Both the position numbers and the translations under genes were made by a program. The notes beneath the pieces are model-generated. The model was not told where the DNA came from and made no database searches. It saw nothing but the letters and a program-made list of their open reading frames with translations. DNA of 64,000 nt from Candidatus Hydrogenedentota bacterium (GTDB lineage Bacteria; Hydrogenedentota; Hydrogenedentia; Hydrogenedentales; JAEUWI01), in NCBI GenBank assembly GCA_016791475.1, contig JAEUWI010000009.1:1-64000 (forward strand), given 5' to 3'. Every line of letters starts with the position of its first letter. The first letter of the stretch is position 1. Below, in pieces: positions 25,217 to 34,411 of this stretch.

Positions 25217-26926
25217 TCACTCCCCGTCGTCCTTCTTCTTCAACAGCAACAATTTCCCCATATCCCCCGCGAGCCAGGAGCCGTAGGGCACTTCCTCCAC
25301 TTTGGAAAAGCCGGGCCGGGGCAGCCAGGAGATCGCATAGCGATCATCCACCACCCACCAGCCGAGGGGGCCCGAGCGCAGGAAGGCCCGCGCGCCGGAC
25401 TCTTTGATGTAGTCCTGGCTTGTGTACCAGCCATTGAACTCATAGCCCCCGTCGATTTCCTGGGGCTTGAGCCCCTGCTCGTTCATGAGCTTGTTGAGCA
25501 TGGCCCAGCGGGTGGTGTTCCAGGCGAAGTAGTCTTGCACGCCGAGCAGACTAAAGGCGAAAAGGGCCGTCAGCGTCACGACCTGGAACGCGCGGCCCGC
25601 CAGACTGCGGCCGGATTCGGCCATGGCCACCAGCAGCACCACGGGCACAAGGGCCCCGATCAGGTAGCGGTCGAAGCGCACCGGAAGCCAGGGATGGTAC
25701 AGGGCGAGGATCATGAGGATGGCCCAGAACATAAGGAAACACTGCTGGCGGCGCCGGGGATCGTGCAGAGGTCGGCGCCCGTCGCCGGGAATAAGGAGAA
25801 GCCAGCGAAGGCAGCCCGCCACCATCCACCCGGCCACCAGAACACCGGCCAGGGTGGGCAGCCACCACCAACCGCCGATACTGACGGGACGCCACAGGTA
25901 GCTTCCCATGAGGATGCCCCGCAGGGTCATGGGCCCGGCGCCGGTGTCGTAGAGGATGTTGCCCATGAAGGGGATCCGATTGGGATCGCCGGTGCAGGCG
26001 GTCAGTAAGATGTAGAGCATCGCGCAGGCGAGGGCCATGGCGCGGCGGGCCACGCGGCCCTCCTTGTGGCGAAGCCATTGCCAGCCCTGCGCCGCGGCGA
26101 GGGGCAGCACGAGACACCCGAGGAGCAGCATCGAACTGGAGTAGAATTTCAGCCCGCCAAAGAATCGCTCTCCCCAGGAATCCCCAAGCACCTGGGGATC
26201 CCAGACGTGCCCGAGCTCCGCGGCGTGAGAAGGGAGAAACTGGAGCAGGAGCCAGGCCGCGAACCAGGGCGCCACGAGCGCGATCAGCAGGGGGAGCATT
26301 TCGCGGCGGCGCCAGCGGGTATCCCAGGGGCAGGACGACAGTACGAAGGCGATGGGCAGTAGAACGGCGAACTGGCGGGTAAGCAAGGCGGCGGCGCCGA
26401 AGAGCGAACCAAGGAGCACCCATTGCCAGCGAGGCGTTTCGAGGGCGCAGAGGTAGGCCAGACCGGCGAGGGCCATGAAGGCCATGAAGGGCACGTCGGT
26501 CATGAAGGTGTAGCCAAGATTCATGGCGATCGGATTGGCGATGATGAGCGCGCCCGCGAGGGCGGCGGTGAAGGGGCGCGCCCGGAGCCGCAGCGCGGAC
26601 AAGGTGGTGGCGAGGGCGGCGAAGAGCCAGAGCACCAGCGTGGACCAGCGGAGTGCGGTGAAGCTGAAGCCGCCGCCAGCGCAAAAGAGCTTGCCCCACC
26701 AGGCCTGACCCACGAGATTGGCGGTGGAAAAGGGGTGACCTTGATAGGTACCGGTGTCAATCCAGTCGCTGACCGCGCGGGCGTAAATCCAATCGTCATT
26801 GAGGGGGAATTCGCCCGCGGGCGACACGAGGAACAGGGTGAGTCCCCAGAGTGCCACCACCAGGGCGAGGACGGTGAAGACATGCCTGGGCGCGATGGAC
26901 GTCACGTTTTCCTCCCGATTTCCCAT
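25217..26926 (-). CDS. family-39-type membrane glycosyltransferase
   Basis: A 569-residue polytopic inner-membrane protein with about 11 hydrophobic segments. The first extracytoplasmic loop holds the acidic LNDDW motif (near residue 42) typical of GT39/PMT and ArnT-like enzymes, which transfer sugars from polyprenyl-phosphate donors to lipids or proteins. The C-terminal soluble part is about 110 residues. The ATG lies 9 bases after the stop of a SUI1-like gene, so the two share an operon. Acceptor and donor unknown. Confidence 0.8.
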   Translation of the reverse strand: MGNREENVTSIAPRHVFTVLALVVALWGLTLFLVSPAGEFPLNDDWIYARAVSDWIDTGTYQGHPFSTANLVGQAWWGKLFCAGGGFSFTALRWSTLVLWLFAALATTLSALRLRARPFTAALAGALIIANPIAMNLGYTFMTDVPFMAFMALAGLAYLCALETPRWQWVLLGSLFGAAALLTRQFAVLLPIAFVLSSCPWDTRWRRREMLPLLIALVAPWFAAWLLLQFLPSHAAELGHVWDPQVLGDSWGERFFGGLKFYSSSMLLLGCLVLPLAAAQGWQWLRHKEGRVARRAMALACAMLYILLTACTGDPNRIPFMGNILYDTGAGPMTLRGILMGSYLWRPVSIGGWWWLPTLAGVLVAGWMVAGCLRWLLLIPGDGRRPLHDPRRRQQCFLMFWAILMILALYHPWLPVRFDRYLIGALVPVVLLVAMAESGRSLAGRAFQVVTLTALFAFSLLGVQDYFAWNTTRWAMLNKLMNEQGLKPQEIDGGYEFNGWYTSQDYIKESGARAFLRSGPLGWWVVDDRYAISWLPRPGFSKVEEVPYGSWLAGDMGKLLLLKKKDDGE

Positions 26927-26935
26927 GGGTATGGT

Positions 26936-27325
26936 CTACTTCTGGTGCTTGTCGAGGAACGCGGCCACTTTCACGCGGTGGTCGCCCTGCAGTTCGATGA
27001 CGCCGTCCTTGAAGGCACCGCCGGCCGCGCATTGCTTCTTCAGCGCGGTTACGAGAGCGGTTCCGTCGCCGGATACATTCTGGATGACGGTGGCGAGTTT
27101 GCCGCCTGGTCGCTTTTCATAGGTCAGGGGCCAGCCGCCCTTGCGGGTCTTGGCGACGCGCCAGGCGACCTTGGGCGTGTCCACGATGATCTCCGCCTTT
27201 GGTTTGGGTGGTGCGACGGGCTCGCGGGGTAAATCGCCGCGCAGGGCGCCCAGTGCTCCGAAGGGGGAATCGGTGAGGGGGGTGCGGGGGGCGTTTGTGT
27301 CGATTTTGGGGTTCTTGGCGCTCAT
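26936..27325 (-). CDS. SUI1/eIF1-like translation initiation factor (YciH type)
   Basis: A 129-residue protein. The C-terminal 75 residues match the SUI1 domain of bacterial YciH: the RKGGWPLT beta-hairpin, a GGKLATVIQNVSGDG segment, a CAAGGAFKDGVIELQGDH strand-turn-strand, and a FLDKH end. The N-terminal 50 residues are a proline-rich linker. SUI1 proteins in bacteria are thought to act at the ribosomal P site in start selection. Start at ATG 27325. It lies upstream of the glycosyltransferase and downstream of the second 9-bp repeat array. Confidence 0.85.
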   Translation of the reverse strand: MSAKNPKIDTNAPRTPLTDSPFGALGALRGDLPREPVAPPKPKAEIIVDTPKVAWRVAKTRKGGWPLTYEKRPGGKLATVIQNVSGDGTALVTALKKQCAAGGAFKDGVIELQGDHRVKVAAFLDKHQK

Positions 27326-27338
27326 GGGGAAATTGTAG

Positions 27339-27489
27339 CAGTTGATGGTTGATAGTTGATAGCGGGCGGGGGCTTTGGGGGAGAGATGGGTCTTATGGGT
27401 CTTATGGGTCTTATGGGTCGTATGGGTCGTATGGGTCGTATGGGTCGTATGGGTCGTGTGGGTCTCTATCAATTGTCAACTGTCAACTG
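27339..27489. repeat. 9-bp tandem repeat array 2 with flanking inverted repeats
   Basis: Nine units at 27386-27466: three ATGGGTCTT, five ATGGGTCGT and one GTGGGTCTC, in the same CTT-then-CGT order as array 1. The array is flanked by imperfect 24-bp inverted repeats, 27339-27362 and 27466-27489, that match at 20 positions. It lies between divergent genes, SUI1-like on the left and mcsA on the right. Confidence 0.9.
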
Positions 27490-27515
27490 TCTACGTGCAC
27501 TGGCTCTTTCGGGGG

Positions 27516-27524
27516 TGGTATACT
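27516..27524 (+). promoter_or_regulatory. extended -10 box of the mcsA-mcsB-clpC-bamA operon
   Basis: TGGTATACT ends 21 bases before the mcsA start. The expected -35 position has only a weak match (GTGCAC), so it may depend on the TGn extension. No CtsR-like direct repeat was seen here. Confidence 0.4.
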
Positions 27525-27545
27525 TCTCACAGAGGATTTTGGGCC

Positions 27546-28067
27546 ATGCTCTGCCAGAAGTGTCACAAAAAGCGCGCCACCATTCGCTATGCCGAAGTCG
27601 TTGACGGTCACGTCACCGATCAGTTCTGGTGCAAGGACTGCATGGCCCTTCAGCGGAGTGCGAGTGAGGGCTTTGAGCTTTCGGAGGTGCCTTCGGCGCG
27701 TCCCAGCAAGGCCTCGATCCACAAGGTGGTCAGCCGGGTGGTTCGGGCGCAGCGCACGTGCCCGCAGTGCGAGACGCGGCTTCAGAGCGTGCTGGATACC
27801 AAAATGATGGGATGCCCGGCGTGCTATGCGCAGTTTGCCGATGAAGTCCCCGCCCTTGCGGCGAAGCTCCACGAAGCCCAGGTCCACCGGGGCAAGACCG
27901 CGCATCCATCCGACGTGCGCACCCAGTTGCGTTCGGATTTACAGGCCAAGCGTGCGCTCTTGCGCAGTGTACTCAAGTCAGAAAACTACGAGGCTGCCGC
28001 GCAGTTGCGCGATGAAATACGGGAGCTCGAAGGCGGATTGTATGCATCCGGCCCGGGGGCGGACTGA
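27546..28067 (+). CDS. mcsA: McsA-like zinc-binding UvrB/UvrC-motif protein
   Basis: A 173-residue protein with four CxxC zinc-ligand pairs (CQKC, CKDC, CPQC, CPAC) in the N-terminal two-thirds and a UVR helix near the C-terminus (KRALLRSVLKSENYEAAAQL). McsA activates the McsB arginine kinase and helps feed targets to ClpC in Firmicutes and other phyla. Start at the ATG at 27546 after an AGAGGA site. It stands first in a run mcsA, mcsB-like, clpC, bamA, with the mcsB-like gene 3 bases downstream. Confidence 0.9.
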   Translation: MLCQKCHKKRATIRYAEVVDGHVTDQFWCKDCMALQRSASEGFELSEVPSARPSKASIHKVVSRVVRAQRTCPQCETRLQSVLDTKMMGCPACYAQFADEVPALAAKLHEAQVHRGKTAHPSDVRTQLRSDLQAKRALLRSVLKSENYEAAAQLRDEIRELEGGLYASGPGAD

Positions 28068-28070
28068 GCC

Positions 28071-29243
28071 ATGACGCTGGATACGATTTTATCGCGCGAC
28101 CCGCAATGGCAACGGGGTGAAGGGGCCCCCAACACCGAGACGGTGGTGCTTACGCTTTGTAATCTGGGCCGCAATCTCAATGACATGCCCTTCCCCGCGC
28201 TGTGCAATCCGGACGAGCGCAGTTCCGTGGAGGACCGCCTGCTCCGGGTTTTCGACCAGTTCAATCTGCTGGCGACGGGCGAATACTTCAGTCTGGTCGA
28301 TCTCCGGGCTTCGGACGTGCAATTGCTGGCGGAGCGCCAGCTCATCACGTTGAATCTGACGACGCCGCGCAAGGGGCAGGGCATCTATGTTGCCCACGAC
28401 CAGTCTCTCAGCATTCTGGTGAACGACGAGGATCACTATTGCATTCGGGTGCTTTCTTCCGGGCTGAACCTTCAGGACGCGTGGACCCGGGCCAGCCGTA
28501 TGGACGACCTTCTCAGCGGTGTGCTGGATATTGCCTTTTCGCCGACGCTGGGTTTCCTGACGCGGAATTTGAATCATCTGGGCACGGGGCTGAAGCTGAG
28601 CCTGTTGATGCATCTGCCCGCCTGTGTTCAGGAGGGGGCGCTTCACGAGATTCACGCGCTGACGGAACCGCAGAATCTGGATTTCAGCGGCGTCGGCACG
28701 GGCGTTCCCGATTTGCACCCCGCCGACAAGCAGGAGTTGAGTGATCGCTGGCCGGTGTACAGCCAGGCCCTGTACAACGGCATGGGTGGCTTCATGCCGC
28801 GAGGGATGCACGAGACGGAGGGGGATCTCTTTCAGCTCAGAAATCGTACCACGCTGGGCCACACGGAAGAGGAGATCATCTTCCGGCTGAAACAGTGCGC
28901 CGAGGAGATAATCAAGAAGGAGTCCGCGTTGCGCCTCCGGCTGTATGAAAAGAACGTGGAAGTGCTGCAGGACCGGATAGAGCGGGCCCAGGCGCTGGCC
29001 GCGAGCGCCCGGCTTATTCCTTTTGAGGAGAGCTTTTCCCTCCTGTCCTCCTTGCGGCTTGGGGTCGCCCTGGGGCTGCTCCCCGGTCAGACAGTGGCAG
29101 ACCTGAACGGATCACTGATACACTGTCAGGGAGCCCACGTGGAGCGGCAGCTTCAATCCGGGACGGTCACCCTGGATGATTTGAGCCTGAAGCGGATGCG
29201 GGCGAAGCAGTTTAAGACGCAGTTTGCGCCCACTCAGGGCTGA
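28071..29243 (+). CDS. mcsB: McsB-like protein with a degenerate arginine-kinase active site
   Basis: A 390-residue homologue of the protein-arginine kinase McsB, identified by its place between mcsA and clpC and by retained stretches: GTGL near 171, MHLPA near 180, RTTLGHTEEEI, and a C-terminal SSLRLGVALGLLPG. Known catalytic positions are altered: SSRIRLARN is LTLCNLGRN (27-35), NEEDH is NDEDH (118-122), the cysteine of SCPTN is lost (TRNLNH, 164-169), and RASV is KLSL. An insertion of about 30 residues lies near 210-240. It may be a pseudokinase that still binds partners or substrates. Alternatively it uses another chemistry. Confidence 0.8.
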   Translation: MTLDTILSRDPQWQRGEGAPNTETVVLTLCNLGRNLNDMPFPALCNPDERSSVEDRLLRVFDQFNLLATGEYFSLVDLRASDVQLLAERQLITLNLTTPRKGQGIYVAHDQSLSILVNDEDHYCIRVLSSGLNLQDAWTRASRMDDLLSGVLDIAFSPTLGFLTRNLNHLGTGLKLSLLMHLPACVQEGALHEIHALTEPQNLDFSGVGTGVPDLHPADKQELSDRWPVYSQALYNGMGGFMPRGMHETEGDLFQLRNRTTLGHTEEEIIFRLKQCAEEIIKKESALRLRLYEKNVEVLQDRIERAQALAASARLIPFEESFSLLSSLRLGVALGLLPGQTVADLNGSLIHCQGAHVERQLQSGTVTLDDLSLKRMRAKQFKTQFAPTQG

Positions 29244-29384
29244 TTGGGCCCCGCCTCCGGGCGCCGGGCTTGCAGGTAAAGTGTTGCGCCACAACCATTT
29301 GATGTCGCGCACGGGCAGTACGGAAACCAATGGCCTCCCCGCGCCTACCCTGGCGTTGGTCGGCCGTAAAGAAAGGATCACCAC

Positions 29385-31847
29385 ATGTGGGAACGATTTA
29401 CGGAGCGCGCAAAACATGTCGTGAGCGCCGCACGTGAAGAGGCCACCCGCCTGGGTAGCGAATACGTGCGCACGGAGCACATCCTCCTTGGGCTTTGCCG
29501 CGAGCCGGAGGGGATTGCCGCCCGAGCCCTCGAAAACCTGGGTGTGGATATAGAAGCCCTGGCCATCGAGATTGAGCAGCAGGTCCAGCCCGGTTCCGCC
29601 GTGGTTTCCGGCGACGAAATTGCCTTCACGCCCCGCGCCAAGAAGGTGCTGGAGCTGGCGGTGGAGGAAGCGCGTCGTTTCAACCACAGCTACATCGGCA
29701 CGGAACACATTCTGCTCGGCCTGTTGAAAGAGGGCGAAGGCATTGCCGCCAAAGTCTTGCAGGACATGAAGATAGACCTTGGCCGCATCCAGGCGGAGGT
29801 CATCCGCCTGCTGGGCGATCAGGGCCGTTCGGGCAGCGAGCAGGCGCAGACGGGCAAGAAATCCCAGACGCCCGCGCTGGATAACTTTGGTCGCGACTTG
29901 ACCCAACTTGCCCGGGAAGAAAAGCTTGACCCGGTCATCGGTCGCGAAGGCGAGATCGAGCGCGTGATCCAGGTGCTCAGCCGCCGGACGAAGAACAACC
30001 CCGTACTGATTGGCGAGGCCGGTGTGGGCAAGACGGCGATTGTCGAAGGGCTGGCCCGGGCGATCATCGCGGGCGACGTACCCGATCTGCTTTTGAAGAA
30101 GCGCGTGTTGACGCTGGATCTGGCGGGGGTGGTGGCGGGCACGAAGTACCGCGGCCAGTTTGAAGAGCGCCTCAAGTCGGTGATGAAGGAAATCCGCCGC
30201 GCGGACAATATTATTCTGTTTATCGACGAACTCCACACGATTGTGGGCGCGGGCGCGGCCGAGGGTGCCGTGGATGCGGCCAACATGCTCAAGCCGGCCC
30301 TGGCGCGCGGCGAGCTCCAGTGCATCGGCGCGACGACGATGGACGAATACCGCAAGTATATCGAGAAAGACGCGGCGCTTGCCCGCCGCTTCCAGACGAT
30401 TATCGTGGAAGCGCCCAGTGTGGAGCAGACGATTGAGATTATCAAAGGCCTGCGCGACAAGTACGAGGCCCACCACCGGGTGAAATTTTCGGACGAGGCC
30501 GTCATTGCCGCCGCGAAGCTTTCGAATCAGTACATCGCCGATCGTTTCCTGCCCGACAAGGCGGTGGACGTGATCGACGAGGCGGGTAGCCGCGCTCGTC
30601 TTCAGATTACGACCCGCCCCCACGCGCTGAAGGAGATCGAGCTCGAAATCGAGGCGATCACCCAGGAGAAGGAGTCGGCGATCCGCCGACAGGAATACGA
30701 GAAGGCGGCGGCGCTCCGGGACAAGGAGCGGACCTACATCAACAAGCTCGAGGACAAGAAGCGCGAGTGGGAGATGAAGCGGGACTCGTCGGAGACGATC
30801 ATCAACGAAGAGGACATTGCCTATATTGTGTCCAAATGGACGGGCGTGCCCCTTACGAAGCTGGAGGAGAAAGAGTCGGAGCGGCTCCTGCGCATGCGCG
30901 AAGAGTTGCACCGCTCGATCATCGGCCAGCACGAAGCCATTGATTCGATCACGCGGGCGATCCAGCGTTCCCGCGCGGGTTTCCGGGATCATGCGCGGCC
31001 GGTGGGCTCTTTCCTGTGCCTCGGGCCGACGGGCGTGGGCAAGACGCTCATGGCCAAGACGCTGGCAACGTTCCTCTTCGGCAACGAAGACGCGCTGATC
31101 ACGGTGGACATGTCGGAGTACATGGAACGCTTCGCGGTTTCTCGCCTGACTGGTGCGCCTCCCGGCTACGTGGGCTACAACGAGGGTGGTCAGTTGACCG
31201 AGCAGGTGCGTCGTCGGCCCTATTCCGTGGTGCTTTTCGACGAAATTGAAAAGGCCCACCCGGACGTGTTCAACGCGCTGCTTCAGGTGCTCGAAGAGGG
31301 GCAGATGACCGATTCCACCGGACGCCGCGTTGATTTCCGGAATACGGTCATCATCATGACGAGCAACGTGGGCGCGCGCCGGATTGGCAAGGGCGGCGGC
31401 ACGCTGGGCTTCCAGCGGGACGACCAGGAGTCCATGTATCTGAAAATGAAGGAGCGGGTGATAGAAGAGGCCAAGAAAGTCTTCAATCCCGAATTCATGA
31501 ACCGCCTGGACGACACGCTGGTTTTCCACCGTCTGACGGACGAGCAGTTGATTGACATTGTCGATATACAGGTCAAGGATATGGTGGAACGGGTGGCGGC
31601 AAAGGGTGTACACTTGCGGTTGCGCCACGAGGCCAAAGAGTTCCTGGTTCGCTTGGGAAGTAACGAGGAATATGGCGCTCGGCCCCTCCGGCGCGCGGTA
31701 CAAACGTACATCGAGGATCCCCTGGCGGAATTGCTGCTTCGGGGCAACTTGGAACCTGGAACCCAAATCGAAGTCTGGCCCTCGGACGCGGAAGACAAGC
31801 TCGTGTTCGAACAGGCTGAATTAGCTGCGGAAGGTATCACTACTTGA
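29385..31847 (+). CDS. clpC: ATP-dependent unfoldase ClpC
   Basis: An 820-residue AAA+ protease partner. It has a double Clp-N repeat (residues about 1-145), a first AAA module with Walker A GEAGVGKT near 210, a middle domain holding a UVR motif ([13 protein letters not shown], near 430), and a second AAA module with GPTGVGKT near 547. ClpC unfolds marked proteins for ClpP. No clpP lies in the window. It follows mcsB-like at 141 bases. Its stop codon overlaps the bamA start, joining proteolysis and outer-membrane assembly in one transcript. Confidence 0.96.
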   Translation: MWERFTERAKHVVSAAREEATRLGSEYVRTEHILLGLCREPEGIAARALENLGVDIEALAIEIEQQVQPGSAVVSGDEIAFTPRAKKVLELAVEEARRFNHSYIGTEHILLGLLKEGEGIAAKVLQDMKIDLGRIQAEVIRLLGDQGRSGSEQAQTGKKSQTPALDNFGRDLTQLAREEKLDPVIGREGEIERVIQVLSRRTKNNPVLIGEAGVGKTAIVEGLARAIIAGDVPDLLLKKRVLTLDLAGVVAGTKYRGQFEERLKSVMKEIRRADNIILFIDELHTIVGAGAAEGAVDAANMLKPALARGELQCIGATTMDEYRKYIEKDAALARRFQTIIVEAPSVEQTIEIIKGLRDKYEAHHRVKFSDEAVIAAAKLSNQYIADRFLPDKAVDVIDEAGSRARLQITTRPHALKEIELEIEAITQEKESAIRRQEYEKAAALRDKERTYINKLEDKKREWEMKRDSSETIINEEDIAYIVSKWTGVPLTKLEEKESERLLRMREELHRSIIGQHEAIDSITRAIQRSRAGFRDHARPVGSFLCLGPTGVGKTLMAKTLATFLFGNEDALITVDMSEYMERFAVSRLTGAPPGYVGYNEGGQLTEQVRRRPYSVVLFDEIEKAHPDVFNALLQVLEEGQMTDSTGRRVDFRNTVIIMTSNVGARRIGKGGGTLGFQRDDQESMYLKMKERVIEEAKKVFNPEFMNRLDDTLVFHRLTDEQLIDIVDIQVKDMVERVAAKGVHLRLRHEAKEFLVRLGSNEEYGARPLRRAVQTYIEDPLAELLLRGNLEPGTQIEVWPSDAEDKLVFEQAELAAEGITT

Positions 31848-34141
31848 AGAAACTAGCGTTGGGTCTCGCCCTCGCGCTGTTCACTGTCCTTACTCAATCC
31901 CAGGCGGGCGCCCAGGCGGGCGGAACCGTTGGGGAAGTGCGTATCGATGGTCTGGAACGCGTTAGTGAACAGTTGGTCCGTTCGAAGCTGGAAGTGCAGG
32001 CCGGTCAGGAGTACAACCCGCTGGCCGTCTCCCGCGACATCCGCCGGTTGAACGAGCTGGGGTTCTTCACCCAGATCAAGGCCGATGCCGCCCGCGAGAA
32101 CAACGCGCTGACGATCACGTACATTGTTGCCGAGAAGCAGGTCATTGAAAAGGTCCTGGTGATGGGCAACAAGAAGATCAAGGAGCGCCGGATCCTTTCG
32201 GCGCTCTCCATGCGCGAAGGGGATCCCTTCATTCCCGAGGCCTACGAGGAGGAGCGCATTGCCATTCTGGGGCTGTATGAAGGCAAGGGCTTTGCGAACA
32301 CCACGGTGGACGTGGTGGCGGAGCGGGTTGGCCCCTCGCGCATGCGCCTGATCTACACGATCCAGGAAGGTCGGAAAGCGAGAATCCGCAGTATCAAGTT
32401 TGAAGGCAACGACACGCTTTCGGGGCGCAAATTGCGCAAGCTGATGGCGACAAAGCAGGCCCGGTGGTTCCTGGGCGGCAAGTATGAGGAAGAGAAGCTC
32501 GAGTTTGACCTCCAGCAGATCATCAACAATTATGGCGATTTCGGCCGGCTTGAGGCGGAGATCACCAAGACCGATCTTCTTTACAGCGACAACGGCAAGA
32601 AGATGGACCTGACGATCCACGTTCAGGAAGGGGCGGAGTACAAGCTGGACAACCTCGAGATCGCGGGCAACGCGGTATTCGACGACGACGAGCTTCTGGA
32701 GCAGGTGGAGGTGACGGCGGGCGAAGTGCACAACAAGTCGCAGGTGGAGAAAGACGCCGCCGAACTTCAGGACGGCTACCAGAGCAGCGGCTATGTCGCG
32801 GCCAACGTTTCACCGGTGGTTATCCTGGATAAAGACAACAAGACCACGCGGGTGACGCACAAGATTGAGGAGGGCGACCTCAAGTACATCCGGGAAGTAA
32901 AGATTATCGGCAACGAACTCACGAAGGACGAGGTTATCCGCCGCCAGCTCGCGCTGGAGCCGGGGGAGCGCTACGACGGTTCGCGCCTGGAGTTGAGCAA
33001 GCGCAACCTCCAGCGCACGGAATATTTTGAGACGGTGCGTACGAATCTGAACTTTGCCGACGACGAGGACCTTTTCACCGATCTGATCTTCGACGTGGAA
33101 GAGGGCAAGCAGGGCAACTTCAATTTTGGCGCGGGGTTCAGCAGCGACGAAGGCCTGGGCGGCTTTGCCGAGTTGCGGCTGAACAACTTTGACGCGTTGA
33201 ACTGGCCCAACTTTACGGGCGGCGGCCAGCAGTTGGCGTTGAAGTTCAACATCGGCAGCCAGCGCGACCAGTACTCCCTGAGTTTCACGGATCCCGAGTT
33301 CCTGGGCTATCCCTTCGCGGTGGGCTTTGACGTGTTCGACGATTCCTACGAAGTTCGGGGCGGCGCGGACTATACGGAAGATCGCCAGGGCGGCCAGTTG
33401 CGCCTGGGCAAGACCCTTTCGAACTATGTGAGCATGCGGTCGGCGCTGCGCCATGAGACGACCGAGATCACGGGCCTGCCCTTCTTTGTGAACCCGATTA
33501 TCCGGCGTCAGGCGCAGGAAAGCACGACGATCAGTCTGCAGAACGAGTTTGAGCGCAATACGCTCGATGCGTTCCGGGACCCGACGAAAGGCAGCAAGCA
33601 CGTGCTTAGCCTGGAATTTGCGGGCCTGGGCGGGGACAACGACTTCTATAAGGTCTTCATGGATTCCCAGTGGTACCGGGCGCTGGACGAGAAAGAGAAG
33701 TGGATCTTCTCCTTCCGGTCTCGCGAGGGTTACGTAGCGGAGTACGGAAACTCGGACTACGTGCCTCTTACGGACAAGTTCTACGCGGGCGGCACCAACA
33801 CGGTGCGCGGCTATGACAACCGCGACATTGGCCCCAAGGCGAAGGAGTATATCTTCTTTGGCGACGAGTTCCCGCTGGGCGGCAACATTACCTATATCGG
33901 CAATCTGGAGTTGAAGTACAAGCTCACGGAGCAGATGCGTTTCTACACCTTCATCGACGCGGGCGGGGTGTGGGACGACAGCGATTTCGACTTTGGCGAG
34001 ATGCGTTACAGCGCCGGTATCGGCATTGGCATGGAAGTGCCGCGCCTTGGACCGATTCGCGTGGATTACGGCATCCCGCTGAACGCGGACGAGGATCAGG
34101 GCAGCGGACGTCTCCACCTGATTTCGGGCATCCGGTTCTAG
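31844..34141 (+). CDS. bamA: outer-membrane assembly factor BamA
   Basis: A 765-residue Omp85 protein: signal peptide ending AGAQA, tandem POTRA domains over residues about 27-400, then a C-terminal beta-barrel ending in the terminal phenylalanine of SGIRF. The conserved barrel-lumen motif is present as VRGYDNRD (loop 6), and GGTNTVRGY is typical of BamA. It inserts proteins into the outer membrane. The TTG start at 31844 overlaps the clpC stop (TTGA) and has a GGAAGG ribosome site, so no other start is needed. A terminator and a new promoter for skp follow. Confidence 0.95.
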   Translation: MKKLALGLALALFTVLTQSQAGAQAGGTVGEVRIDGLERVSEQLVRSKLEVQAGQEYNPLAVSRDIRRLNELGFFTQIKADAARENNALTITYIVAEKQVIEKVLVMGNKKIKERRILSALSMREGDPFIPEAYEEERIAILGLYEGKGFANTTVDVVAERVGPSRMRLIYTIQEGRKARIRSIKFEGNDTLSGRKLRKLMATKQARWFLGGKYEEEKLEFDLQQIINNYGDFGRLEAEITKTDLLYSDNGKKMDLTIHVQEGAEYKLDNLEIAGNAVFDDDELLEQVEVTAGEVHNKSQVEKDAAELQDGYQSSGYVAANVSPVVILDKDNKTTRVTHKIEEGDLKYIREVKIIGNELTKDEVIRRQLALEPGERYDGSRLELSKRNLQRTEYFETVRTNLNFADDEDLFTDLIFDVEEGKQGNFNFGAGFSSDEGLGGFAELRLNNFDALNWPNFTGGGQQLALKFNIGSQRDQYSLSFTDPEFLGYPFAVGFDVFDDSYEVRGGADYTEDRQGGQLRLGKTLSNYVSMRSALRHETTEITGLPFFVNPIIRRQAQESTTISLQNEFERNTLDAFRDPTKGSKHVLSLEFAGLGGDNDFYKVFMDSQWYRALDEKEKWIFSFRSREGYVAEYGNSDYVPLTDKFYAGGTNTVRGYDNRDIGPKAKEYIFFGDEFPLGGNITYIGNLELKYKLTEQMRFYTFIDAGGVWDDSDFDFGEMRYSAGIGIGMEVPRLGPIRVDYGIPLNADEDQGSGRLHLISGIRF

Positions 34142-34155
34142 GAGTTTCCCCCACC

Positions 34156-34190
34156 GCCCCGCGGGCCTCAATCGGCCTGCGGGGCTTGTT
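34156..34190 (+). terminator. terminator after bamA
   Basis: A 12-bp stem with one G-T pair (34156-34167 with 34174-34185, loop TCAATC) followed by TTGTTTCTTG, so probably intrinsic. Confidence 0.75.
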
Positions 34191-34192
34191 TC

Positions 34193-34222
34193 TTGCATGA
34201 ATTTTGCGGGTCTTGATATAAT
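34193..34222 (+). promoter_or_regulatory. predicted promoter of skp-lpxD-lpxC
   Basis: An extended, perfect -10 (TGATATAAT, hexamer 34217-34222) lies 18 bases after TTGCAT at 34193-34198, just beyond the bamA terminator. The long leader that follows (about 180 bases) holds GC-rich stems but no gene. Confidence 0.6.
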
Positions 34223-34411
34223 CCCGTATTACCCCCCGGATAAAACTCCGGGCTCCGTCACACATTCACGGCGGACAGGCCGCACTGGGCTGTCCAATGG
34301 AGACCGGGCGGGGTGGGGCCTCTGAGAAGCCCCGGCCAACGCCGCGCGGCAGAGCTCACAAGATCCTGGTTGCGCTTACACTAACGACTCTAGAAAGAAG
34401 GAACGAAACTC

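Noticed and set aside
27386-27466. Possible CRISPR array or coding repeat
   Set aside because: Same 9-base minisatellite without spacers; the apparent Thr-His or Trp-Val strings lack a gene context.
29112-31766. Open minus-strand frame of 884 codons antisense to clpC
   Set aside because: High-GC codon use leaves the opposite strand open; the ClpC frame has all the family motifs and the antisense product resembles nothing.
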